Below are positions 54,412 through 64,000 of a DNA stretch of 64,000 bases, piece after piece. The DNA is from Cryptomeria japonica. Lineage: Eukaryota; Streptophyta; Pinopsida; Cupressales; Cupressaceae. The notes beneath the pieces are model-generated. The model ran no database searches. It was not told the origin of the DNA and saw only the letters and a list, made by a program, of their open reading frames with translations. The stretch spans positions 335,150,302 to 335,214,301 of the forward strand of contig NC_081413.1 of assembly GCF_030272615.1 (NCBI RefSeq), in the 5' to 3' direction. The stretch's first letter is position 1, and each line of letters begins with the position of its first letter. The position numbers were made by a program, and so were the translations under genes.

Positions 54412-56806
54412 ATGGTCGTCCCTACTCATCAGCATCGATTTGAGCATTGGAGACGTCACAATTGACCTCGAAACTATGAGCCAACGGTAAGTGATCGATC
54501 TTTAGCCTCTTTATGTTTCCAATTTTGAATTTTTTTGTTTATTTTTCACGTTTTTCATGGGTTTTGGGTCGGGTGTCGTGGTTTATCGTGCAAGACAGGA
54601 TCCTGTCTCGTACGAGAAACTAGCAATTTTTCTTTTATCATTTGAAGCTATTAGATTTGTCGTACGGGAGTAACCCTCATGTCGTATGATAGGTCAGTTA
54701 GGAGACCATTTTGTCATGTGAAGTCCAATAAAGTGTCGTTTGAGGCTGTTTTCTCATATGAGAGCCATTCCTGACTCGTACGAGATTCTGTTTAACTGTG
54801 TTTTGTCATTCGAAAAATAGTGACCATTTTTGAAAGTGTAAACATGAAATTTTGCTTTTGCATTTGACTTATTTGGATTTGTGTGATGTTTAACTTCTCT
54901 TGTAGGCTCATGTGGAATGTTTTCTGATGATCGTTGTTGGGTTTTGGTGCAGGTGTGCTTACCTCTTGTGCTCTTCAGATGTGTATATCCTCCCACTATG
55001 GCTTTGGTTTGTGATTTGTCTGAGGTCGAGCAGGCTCATATTGATATGTGTGGCTTTACTCACCTGATGAGGTTACCTGATATCCATGTGAACCACAGGA
55101 TGCTGACAACGTTGGTAGAGTGATTTCATTCAGAGCATAATACCTTTCATTTGCCAGTCGGGGAGTTGACTATCACTCTTCAGGATGTATACAGGATCCT
55201 TCGTATCCCTTTTGCTGGAGATAAGGTGGATTATGATACTGCATTGTTACTTGGACTACAGGCTCTTAGGAACATATTCAAGGATCCTAATATCTTGACT
55301 CGTTCTACGAGTTGGGATATATTGATGGGTAGGTACAGTGAGGAGTATCTGCTGGCATGTGTCCTAGCAAGTTTCATTGGTTGCTTCTTGATGCCAGATA
55401 GAGGGCAATAGGGTTTTCAGAGCGGATGGGGCCATATGCTGGAGAGGTTGATAGAGACCCCTCAGAGACTTGGCTGGGGCTCTTTCTTAATGGCCCACAT
55501 GTATCGGGAGATGCATGAGATTGTCTACAGAGATGGGCGAAGCATGGCTGCAGGGGTTTACATTTTACAGGTGTGGGCTAGGGAGCACCTTCCCATTTGT
55601 TGGCCGATAGTCGATGATAGCAGAGAGCTCAATCAACCTATTATCTACAGGTATGCCAGATATATTACGCAGCCCCATCTGGGCAAGACAGACTTCTGGC
55701 GATGACAGTTGGATGATATGATAGCTATTATATGGAGACCATATAGGGGGTTGAAGTCATGGGATGACTGGTGGGTGGTGCGGAGAGATCTTTTTGTTAC
55801 ATGCCCACTGATTGGGAGATCACAGACTGTTGTGGAGCGATTCATTGTTTCACGAGTGATGAGGCAGTACGGTTGGCCACAGGGGATCTCTCAGGAGTAT
55901 ACGACGTATGCTCGATACGTTGATGAGGAGAGACAGAGATGGTCACCTAGACTATCCTATGCTTTAGCGATGTAGGAGCTGACACGTTTACACCGGCTGA
56001 GGTGGGATTACCTGGAGGATATAGCAGATGCGGGGGTATTGCCCCAGTACAGGGATTACTTTCAGTAGCATCCATTCACTCAGTTTACAGATCCTGAAGA
56101 GCATGCTCCTCATATTGAGGATGTGGAGGATAATGCCCCCGCACCAGCACAGGGACAGGCACAGAGATAAGGCCATAGGTAGGGACAAGGCCAAAGACCA
56201 AATGCTCCACGATGGACTGGTGGTGATCCTAGTGCTAGCAGTAGCAGAGTGCGAGCTGATGTTGGACAACAGAGGGGTGAGGGTGGATCCCTTGGGAGAG
56301 TAGGTGTGAGGTTGGGTGGCAGAGAGGAGGAACGAGCAGCTTCGAGGTAGGTCCGGTAGCGGTGGGATGAGCAGGGTGGAGCCACAGGTGGAGATGGTGG
56401 TGGAGATGGCGGCAGAGAGCCTACAAGAGAGCAGGGGGCTGACACGGGCTGGTCGATGAGAGCACATCTTGTAGAGCTGCAGTCATAGCTGACAGTGGCT
56501 CAGACTCAGCTGGCAGAGCGAGACCGACAGCTAGTCAAGGTTAGGGCAGAGTGTGATCACCAGATCATAACATTGAGAGCCGAGTCAAGAGTAGAGATAG
56601 AGTCTCTTTGATACGAGGTGCTGCTCCAGAGTAGTAGGGTTGTATATTATGTGGCAGCATATAGTGTCGTAGTTCCTGTTGCACAGCAGGTGCAACCCTA
56701 TTCATAGTATATGGCTAGATCAAAGGGAGCACGAGCACCACGCTATGATCCCGGGCATCAGGCTCCTCCTCCTCCACCAGGCGATGAGGTAGAGGGCACC
56801 AGCTAG
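54412..56806 (+). pseudogene. Antisense PMD gene with one intron (element C)
   Basis: Exon 1 54412-54486 (75 nt): MVVPTHQHRFEH... to NYEPT with one TGA, then GTAAGT. Intron 54487-54952, ending GGTGCAG. Exon 2 54953-56806 (618 codons with stop) in phase: VCLPLVLFRCVYPPTM, NHRMLTTLVE, SEHNTFHLPVGELTIT, DVYRILRIPFAGDKVDYD, SWDILMGRYSEEY, FIGCFLMPDRGQ, LMAHMYREMHEIVYRDG, PHLGKTDFWR, WPQGISQEYTTYARYVDEE, LTVAQTQLAERDRQLVKV. About 12 in-frame stops; at least ten are explained by a single C-to-T change from CAG, CAA or CGA. No frameshift. Confidence 0.78.
54573..54820 (+). repeat. Intronic array of CGTACGA-like motifs (element C)
   Basis: Copies at about 54577 (ATCGTGCAAGA), 54605 (CTCGTACGAGA), 54635 (ATCATTTGAAG), 54658 (GTCGTACGGGA), 54682 (GTCGTATGATA), 54711 (GTCATGTGAAG), 54736 (GTCGTTTGAGG), 54752 (CTCATATGAGA), 54777 (CTCGTACGAGA), 54806 (GTCATTCGAAA). 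It lies wholly inside the PMD intron. Confidence 0.8.
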
Positions 56807-58433
56807 ATGATTCTTTTTGTAGCTAGGATATTTTTTATAGACACACCCATTTTTTTGTAGCCAATACGATTCTTGCTCGGATGGGAGTTTGTACATGTCA
56901 TTGGACATCATTTTGTACTCTTAGACTTGAGATGATATATATATACGAGATCCGATTTGACTTCATTATACTTGTGTCAATTCAATTATGAGATGTTTCT
57001 ATATGCTTTATTCTATATGTATGTTTTTCTTTCAGCATGAATGTATGTATTGCAAATGATAATGAATGTCTATGTTTTTGTTTCTTTTCATATGCAAATA
57101 AATGAATGAAAATGAGTAGTGCAATTTTTTTTTTTCTATGCAATAAGATGAATGCAAATGATTTCATAATAAAATGAATGAATGAATCTATATGAAATGT
57201 TATGTATGTAGCTAAACATCTCAAAACACAAGTACTCGATCGAAGAAATAATGATTAAAAAAAAGACCACCTAGCGTAAGAAATGATGACGCTCTCAACT
57301 CTCATTCATAAGATAAGGAGATTATTACTATACTGAAATCACTCTAGATTCACAAAAATGCAGAATGAAATGCAAAATGATATGTGGAATGCAACCTAAA
57401 CCTAGTCACAGGATTTAAAATACTTAAGATTCATCACTGAGCATAATGAACACAACACGCAGGTTAGAGTTCCTTTCTTTTTCAATGTGCAATATTAGTT
57501 ATCCTGTCCGCAATGACCCTTTTTTTGTTCATATCCTTGGATAGATTTCGTAGGGACTTGAATTGCATCATAAAGAAATTCCCTCAAAACAGACAAAGAA
57601 ATGACATGGACCTCCTTGTAGCATACAAATAAGTGGAGTCAAGGTATGTGAGGCGATTTCACCTTAATGTGAAGGCTCTTATCATAGACACCCAGCTAAT
57701 TTATATGTTTCTAGATCATCGAGATCATTCCTACAAGCAGAAAACAAATAAAATATTATGGCCCCAATCCTTGCTTCTCTTAGTCACAATAGACATCCTC
57801 AAGTTACTCAGAGGGACAATAATCGAAAATCAATATAAAAGACAGCATACAAAGAAAATTTTTATTCATAGCCCAAACTGTTTAGTAATTGTTTTCCGTT
57901 ATGTTGTTTTTCTTGTGAACTCAGTGATAAAAACTCTGTAGTAGTTAGGAGACAGGTAACTACCTTGGAGTGGACAACCAGGTTTTAGTGACGGAATAAT
58001 GACTTGGTTGACACTGCTTAGGATATGTAATGTGCTTTGTCGAGTAACCTAAAACTAGGACGTTGATCAGTTTCAAGTCATGAAGGTTCCAATGAACCAG
58101 GATTTCAGAAAAGTGACTGAAAATATGTACAAGCAAAAGAAAAAGATACTTGAAAGTGAGAAATGCCAACATTGCGTTGATAGATGAAGCGCTTGAGTAC
58201 AAGAGGCGCCTGTTTGCCAGGTTTTCACTTGCTTGGCAGAGATTCGTTTTTTTTTTTTTTTACCAAGGTGCCTGTTTGCCAGGTTTTCACCAGGGCAATT
58301 TTTCTTTTTCTTTTATTTTATTTTTAATTTAATTTAATTTTTTTTTGGTTTCTTCAAGACTTTTTCTGATTTTTTTTAGAATTTTTTTTTCTGGACTTTT
58401 TCCAACCGTACAAGTTTGCTGGAGCAGAGAGTG
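56807..58433 (-). other. Post-pol spacer (element C)
   Basis: No gene seen. Contains the 3' flank of the PMD gene, AT-rich short repeats (ATGAATG-type), sequence matching A 9600-10240, two hairpin motifs and a T-rich run next to integrase (58290-58400). Confidence 0.65.
58205..58290 (-). repeat. Two GTGAAAACCT hairpin motifs after integrase (element C)
   Basis: Minus strand at 58290-58267 (GTGAAAACCTG, GCAAA, CAGGCACC) and 58228-58205 (GTGAAAACCTG, GCAAA, CAGGCGCC). The fourth pair is G-C in both. Confidence 0.75.
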
Positions 58434-59420
58434 CTAAGCGAAGAATTTCTTCAAGTGGATGGTGTTAATTGGTTCACGGAGCTGTTCTCCTTCCGAGTTT
58501 GAGAGTTGATAGGCACCAGAGCTGAATACTGTAGTAACAATGTAGGGACCCAACTAGTTGGGTTCAAACTTCCCTTTGTTGTCGCGAAACTGTTGATTTT
58601 TTGGATTTTCTCTCAGAACTAGGTCACCAACTTGAAATTCTCTTTGTTGAATTTTCTTGTTATACCCTCTAGACATTCTCTTCTGATACACTCTGAGATG
58701 ATCAAATGCCACTTGCCGACACTCATCCAACAATTTGAGTTCTTGCAATCTAGATATTCTATGATCTTCATCAGTAACAAGACCTTGCAATGAAACTCTT
58801 AGAGATGGTATTTCTACTTCAATAGGTAATACTGCTTCGGACCTGTACACCAAAGAAAAAGGTGTAGCCCCAGTAGGTGTTCTGATACTGGTTCTGTAAG
58901 CCCATAGTGCAGGATTGAGCTGCAGATGCCAATCCTTCCTAGACTTGTTCACTGTTCTGTGCAAGATAGTCAGTAGGTTTTTGTTAGACACCTCAGCTTG
59001 TCCATTACCTTGAGGGTAATATAATGATGACCAGTGTTGCTTTATTTTGAATTTATCACAAAGCTCATCCAGATCTTTATTTTTGAATTGTCCTCCATTA
59101 TCAGTCATGATGGATGAAGGTATCCCATACCTACAAATTATATAGTTTAGGATGAATAAGGCAACTTGTTTACCAGTTGCCTTGGTGAGTGGAACTGCTT
59201 CTACCCACTTGGTGAAATACTCAGTGGCAGTTATGATGAATTTATGTCCGTTGGATGAAGCTAGATATATCTAACCAATGAGATCAAAGGCCCATTGCTG
59301 AAAAGGCCAGTGTGTTATAAATGGTATGAGGTCCCTTGCCGAGGCATGTATGAGATTTCCATGAAGCTGACATTTCTCACAAGTCTTAGCAACTTTTATG
59401 GCATCTTTTTCCATATCTGG
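58434..59420 (-). pseudogene. Integrase (element C)
   Basis: TCEKCQLHGN, FDLIG, then a TAG for CAG, IYLASSNGHKF, TEYFTKWVEAVPL, IMTDNGGQFKNKD, GNGQAEVSNKN: all catalytic acidic residues present. 184 open codons cover the core end and C-terminal part (WHLQLNPALWAYRTSI, PIEVEIPSLRVSLQGL, GDLVLRENPKN), then one TAG (for TGG) before LGPYIVT, ending HLKKFFA and stop at 58434. Confidence 0.88.
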
Positions 59421-60157
59421 CTAGTAGTAGCCAGCTTGTAATAGTTTCCAAGCTAAAGTAAAACCATTCAAATGAGATCCACAAATACCTTCATGGACTT
59501 CCAATAATGCACATTTAGATTCTTCAGTTTCTAGACATCTAAGCAAAGTACCGTCCAAACCTCGTCTAAATAAATCGTTAGCTATGATAACATACCGTGA
59601 AGTGTTTTGAGTTAGGTTTCTTTTCTCATTACGATTAAGGTTTTTAGCGATAATTTGATCACATAGATAGGAATAGATGTGGCTGAATCGGGACGAGTTG
59701 TGTCCAATAATAGAATAGACTATTTGGGTCTCAGGAGAATCATAAGCAGGGTAATATAACTCTTCCACCAGGAAATCAAAGCAAAAATTGGACTCCTGTA
59801 GCTCAGGTATAGATGCCAAGGTAGCCATAGCATCTGCTGCTCTATTCGCTGATCTAGGAATTTGTTGGAATGATACAAAAGCAAAATACTTCTTGAAATC
59901 ATCTACCATCCTCTTGTAAGGCATCAATTTCTCATCTTGAGTCTAATATGTATCATTGATTTGATTGATGACCAGCTGAGAATCTCCATAAACAACCTTC
60001 CATTCAATGGCTAGTTTTATTCCATTCACCAAAGCTTCATATTCTGCAATGTTGTTTGTGCAAGGGAATAGAATCTTATAAGACTTTGGAATTGAGTACT
60101 TCTGAGGAGTAATGAATAGTATGCCAGCACCTGAACCATTTTGAGTAAAGGACCATC
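59421..60157 (-). pseudogene. Second RNase H-like domain (element C)
   Basis: A one-base deletion near 60156 (GATGGTCC against GATGGGTCC in A) shifts frame just after FFDG. Then AEYEALVNGIKLAIEW, VYGDSQLVINQINDTY, a TAG at 59943-59945 shared with B, LMPYKRMVDDFKKYFAF and NRAADAMATLAS. It runs into the zinc region HEGICGSHLNGFTLAWKLLQAGYY. Confidence 0.82.
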
Positions 60158-60640
60158 AAAGAACATCTTCCAAGGTTGTTGAGTAAGATGCATTATTGAT
60201 TCATCTAGGAACTCAATGTGTAGTGGTTGAGTATCCTCAAGTGGAACTTCAACAAGTTGATCAGCAATTACGTGTCCTTTTATGGCTTTACGTTCCACAT
60301 ATTCAATGTCAAACTCTGTAAGGATCTTTACCCACTTTGCCAATCGTCTGGTGAGTGTTGCTTTATTAAGAAGATACTTGAGTGGATCAATTTTGACCAC
60401 CAACTTGACTGAATGTGTGAGCATATAGTGCCTCATTTTCTGTGATGCAAAGACTAATGCCAAACATGCTTTTTCTATTATACTGTAGCTCATTTCATAA
60501 GACACCAATGTCCTACTGATGTAATAAATAGCTCTTTCCTTTTTGTTGTCATCCTATTGTGCCATAAGTGCCCCCAGTGATGAATCAGTTGCTGATATAT
60601 ATAAGATTAGTGGCTCACCTTGGATAGGTGGCATCAATAT
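60158..60640 (-). pseudogene. RNase H domain of pol (element C)
   Basis: ILYISATDSSLGALMAQ, stop, MVSYEMSYSIIEKACLALVFASQKMRHYML, KIDPLKYLLNKATL, RLAKWVKILTEFDIEYVERKAIKGHVIADQLVEVPL. Mostly open; it continues to FFDG. Confidence 0.82.
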
Positions 60641-60670
60641 CGGTGGATTAGACAGGTACTCTTTTATCTA

Positions 60671-62524
60671 CTAAAGATGTTGTTCACACTGCTGATCCCA
60701 GTTGTATATTATTCCTTTTCTCAATACTTTTCTAAAAGGTTGAGCCTTGTCTGCTAGTTGAGAAATGAATCTTCTAATGGACTGGAGATGTCCCTGTAGG
60801 CTTCTCATTTGACTAATGTTCTTTGGAGGCGACATTTCCATTATAGCTTGGACCTTCTCAAGATCAACCTCGATGCCCTTCTTTGAAATGATGTAGCCAA
60901 GTAGTTTACCAGATGTCACTCCAAATGCACACTTCTTTGGATTTAATCAGAGCTTGAACTTTTCCATTCTGTCAAGTATAGGACCTAACTCTTGAATATG
61001 CGTTGATCTTTTCATAGTCTTCAGTAAGGTGTCATCAACATAATCTTCCATATTCTTATGCATCATGTCATGAAAGATAGTTGTAACTGCTCTCTGATAG
61101 GTCACTCCTACATTCTTTAACCCAAATGGCATAACGTTCCAACAAAAGGTTCCCCATGCACAGGTGAAAGCTGTCTTTTCTTGATCTCCAAGAGTGATTT
61201 TAATCTGATTGTAGCCAGAAAATCCATCCATTAGTGAGTACATCTCATACCCAGCTGTCATGTCGACTATCATATCAATATTTGGCAATGGAAAGTCATC
61301 TTTTGGACATGCTTTATTGAGATCTCTAAAATCTGTACAAACTATGATAGATTTATCTGCCTTCGAAATAGGTACTATGTTGGAAATCCATTCATCATAA
61401 TCTATTGCTCTGATAAATCCAGCTTTGAGCAGTTTCTCTAGTTCAGCTTTGACCAATAGTGCGACATGCGAGTGCATCTTACCGAGTTTTTGTTTAACTG
61501 GGTTTACTCCTGGTGTGATTGATAGATGGTGCATAATGAGATCAGGATCCAAGCCTGGCTTATCAGAGTACGTCCATGAAAAATTTATTTTCTTCTCTAA
61601 GAATAGCTGAGTGAAATCCTTCAATTCCTCTGCCGATAGTGATTGAGCTACGTGAATAATTTGTGGTGTCTGTTGATTTCTGATATTCACTGGCTGAGTT
61701 GGCTCAATCAATATGGAAGACCACTCCTGAAAATGATTGGGCAGTATACCAAGTATCTCACCTTCAGGCGCCTCAGAGAGGTTTTCACCTTTAGGTACGT
61801 CCTTTATTTTCTCTTTTTTAGATTCTGACACCGCCACTGTATGGTTTTCACCATCAGATCTTTTATTTTTATTTTTCTTATTTTTGCGACTAAGATACTT
61901 GATATCCTCTTCAGTCATATTTTCACTCCGTTCACTGGTGGAAGAGTTCATAGGTTCGACTGCATTGAGATAATAGGATAATATATAGTCATTGGAAAAA
62001 GTAGGTACATCCATGGGTTGATTCTGTAAAGTACAGTCAATCAATTCGGGATGTATTAAGGACAAATTTTGGATAGGTTCAAGAGCATTCATGGTATTGT
62101 TATCACAACTGGAGATTGAAAAGTCAAGTTCCAGAATGATACCTTGCGTAAGTGTCTCAAGACCAGGAAGAGTCAAATCATGATTATTAAAGTTCACGTT
62201 AATATTTAATCGATCTAATCCAATAGACATACTTGTAACATCATTTACTACGCCAGACTGGACGTCATGTCGTGGTTTAACAATAATAAGACTAGTAGGC
62301 AACTTTTCATTGTTTGTATCAGATGATTCAAAATTTGAGGATGAGTGGGTATCATCATGAACAGGACTGTTATCAGAGTTATCAGATGAAGTTTCCAAGT
62401 CTCTTTCAGGTGATTTAGTAAGCATATGTATGGTATCAATACTAACATCTTTAATGCTACAAATTCCTTCATATTGTAGTTCATTTGTCATTTGTATCTG
62501 ACACACCTGTTGACATGATCTCAT
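60671..62524 (-). CDS. Pol spacer plus reverse transcriptase, longest open frame (element C)
   Basis: 525 open codons (62524-60947) followed, after a TGA at 60949-60947, by 82 more (60919-60671). Acidic spacer (DNSDNSPVHDD, NNTMNALEPIQN), lysine-rich patch, KGENLSEAPEGE (hairpin motif at 61767-61788), then RT: FSWTYSDKPGLDPDLIMHHL, VKAELEKLLKAGFIRAIDYDEWISNIVPI, CTDFRDLNKACPKDDFPLPNIDMIV, LMDGFSGYNQIKI, MPFGLKNVGVTYQ, YVDD. The catalytic Asps are intact. The stop lies at the point shared with A and B; after it comes NPKKCAFGVTSGKLLGYIIS. Translation start is not real: this is an internal part of Gag-Pol. Confidence 0.88.
61767..61788 (-). repeat. GTGAAAACCT hairpin motif, coding copy (element C)
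   Basis: Minus strand GTGAAAACCTC, TCT, GAGGCGCC, encoding GENLSEAP. Same position in pol as A 6185-6210 and E 49215-49236. Confidence 0.7.
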
Positions 62525-62959
62525 TGTTTCTGTGATTTTTTGTCATCTACTCCATTCAGCTTCTTCTGGACTAATAACTGGTTCTTGATCTTTTGGAATG
62601 TTGGTAGTGAGCAATGCTTTGTCTAGGACTTCCTTGTGAGCAGATGAGAGCTGTAGGAATTCAAAAATTGAAATTTGAGCATTTGTCCTTTTCAACTATT
62701 CAACCACGTTGTATCCAGAGGATGATGATGAGGTTAATCTTTTAAATTTGTCCAAGGTTGATTCCTTTTGTTTGTTTGGCAAGGCTGTTGGATTTGATGT
62801 TTCTTGAGCCGGTTTGGAAGAACTAGCTCTTTGGAGGGTAACTTTCTTTTGAGATCTGGTCAGAGCTTTTGCATATCATGATTCATTTGGTTTATCTTGA
62901 ACTATAATCACATTGCAATATTCTGAGTGTGAAGGTTCAATCATGTTGATAACATTGTC
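62525..62959 (-). pseudogene. Gag-Pol junction with protease and G-patch deleted (element C)
   Basis: Reads RSQKKVTLQR, TLDKFKRLT, VVE, TAG (62698-62696, shared with A), LKRTNAQISIFEFLQLSSAHKEVLDKALLTTNIPKD and then QEPVISPEEAEWSR, TGA (shared with A). In A the two halves meeting here are separated by 3796-5379. The missing 1584 nt is 528 codons, so the frame is kept. Confidence 0.82.
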
Positions 62960-64000
62960 CTAGTTGGCATAAGCATAATTTACCTTGGCACCTCCTTTGG
63001 TCTTTGAGGAATCACCTTGTTCATAAGCAGGAAAAGGGTCTTTAAATGCTTTATGATTAGCATTGGTTGGATGATTCCCAACAACAACTTTACCGGTGTC
63101 TATGAGATCCTGAATCTCATGTTTTAGCTTCATGCAATTGTTTATGTTATGACCCTTATTCTGATGGAAGTCATAGTATTCATTTTCTCTCCACCATCTT
63201 GGTTTGACATCCAGATCATATGGTCTGGAGTTATCTGGTAGTGTTATCAAGTTGTTTGCCAATAGAGTTTTGAAAGAAGACTCATATGATTCTTCAAGAG
63301 GAGTAAAATCATGCTTAGGTTTGGAAAGCCAAGGCTTTTCTTTGAACCATTCCTTTGTTTTCTTTGGCGGATTCTCTGCTGCAATCTCAGCGAATTTAAA
63401 TGCTTGTGTACCACTAGCCAGGTTGAATATTGTGGATTTTGAGTTGGTTTTGACAGTGTCTACTATTCCATCATTAACAACATTCTTGTTGTCTTTGGAA
63501 AATTTCCAATACTTGTTCTTCTCTTTAGAGCTAGATCCTTTTTGTGTTTCTTTCCAAGGTGTAATATCTCCCTTCTTTATGAGTACATCTTCCATTCGAA
63601 TGGCATTATCTACCATTTTGTTAAATGATGGGTGTACTTGCATTTGTACGTTATATTTCAGTTCGGGAACCAAGTTGTTGACAAATATATCCATTTTCTC
63701 AGAGTCTGGAATAGGTCGTGGGTACCTTGAGAACATCCTTCTCTAGCGTTGGAGAAAAGTAAGAAGAGGTTCCCCTGTTTCCTGTTGAGTATTACAAAGA
63801 TCGACCATAGTCACAGGATGTCGAATGTTGTATGAGTATTGTTGTAAAAACAATTGGATTAGTTCTTCGAATGTTTTTATTTGTTTGGGTAGACTTGAGA
63901 ACCATTCCATTGCTTGACCCCCTAAACTCCTTGGGAAGAGATGCATGAGGTAGGTTTGATCATGCATGAATTCCATACAAGCAACACTAAATTCCCTAAC
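62960..64000 (-). pseudogene. Gag, core and C-terminal part (element C)
   Basis: Runs off the window end. LMHLFPRSLGGQAMEWFSSLPKQ, VDLCNTQQETGEPLLTFLQR, stop, then 258 open codons: DIFVNNLVPELKYNV, MEDVLIKKGDITPW, KPRWWRENEYYDFHQNKGHNINNCMKLKHEIQDLID (zinc knuckle with the first Cys as Tyr), YEQGDSSKTKGGAKVNYAYAN. A TAG for CAG at 62960-62962 (A has CAG) ends it. Confidence 0.85.

Larger units (their letters stand above)
52072..64000 (-). mobile_element. Element C: Tat-type retrotransposon inserted in element E
   Basis: Same family as A and B, minus strand: gag (from beyond 64000), deleted protease region, spacer and RT in the longest open frame of the window, RNase H, aRNH, integrase, post-pol spacer, antisense (plus-strand) PMD gene, hairpin region, PPT and 3' LTR ending at 52072 against E's pol. 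Its 5' LTR is outside. It is the least decayed of the three. Confidence 0.9.

Noticed and set aside
1-64000. Host gene, tRNA, rRNA, CRISPR or bacterial-type features
   Set aside because: None seen; all coding signatures belong to retroelements or their PMD cargo, and the repeats lack CRISPR regularity.

Overview
This window is a repeat-only stretch of a large plant nuclear genome. I see no host gene, rRNA, tRNA or CRISPR array. The plant assignment rests on Ty3/gypsy elements of the Tat type (a second RNase H-like domain between the pol RNase H and integrase), a Ty1/copia element primed by initiator tRNA-Met, and genes with the plant mobile domain (PMD). Deep nesting and heavy decay fit a large-genome seed plant, possibly a gymnosperm; that last step is inference.

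Layout. 1-3329 is unassigned sequence ending in what looks like the start of a minus-strand LTR. 3330-17098 is element A (plus strand): gag tail, protease, G-patch, RT, RNase H remnants, integrase, spacer, antisense PMD gene, 3' LTR. 17099-33164 is element B, same family, starting inside pol; a complete copia element (25061-31569, minus strand) sits in it. 33165-40613 is element D, a second Tat family, starting inside RT. An LTR (40614-41856) separates D from element E (leader, gag, protease, G-patch, RT, RNase H domains, start of integrase, to 52071). A solo LTR (46095-47215) interrupts E's gag. 52072-64000 is element C (minus strand, same family as A and B), whose 3' LTR abuts E's integrase. 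The 3' LTR of A abuts B's pol, B's abuts D's RT and C's abuts E's integrase, so this reads as elements inserted into elements.

Main discovery. A, B and C each carry, between pol and 3' LTR and on the opposite strand, what looks like a complete small gene: a TATA box, 76-78 bases later an ATG, a coding exon of exactly 75 nt, a GTAAGT or GTGAGT donor, a 465-466 nt intron and a PMD exon of about 613-625 codons in one uninterrupted frame. The intron holds a tandem array of a near-palindromic CGTACGA-like motif. An antisense intron is never spliced from the element's own genomic RNA, so it can survive retrotransposition. D has a divergent antisense PMD gene in the same place.

Other signals: a short hairpin motif (GTGAAAACCT ... 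AGGCRCC) with compensating base changes, present both in the pol spacer and after integrase in several elements; a run of small hairpins between the PMD promoter and the LTR; stop codons shared by sister copies; a 1584-nt frame-preserving deletion of protease and G-patch in C; and a copia insertion whose order is PPT-LTR-PBS.

No coding unit appears intact. Many stops fit C-to-T change at CAG, CAA or CGA, as expected of heavily methylated elements. All identities come from reading the sequence; no database search was run.
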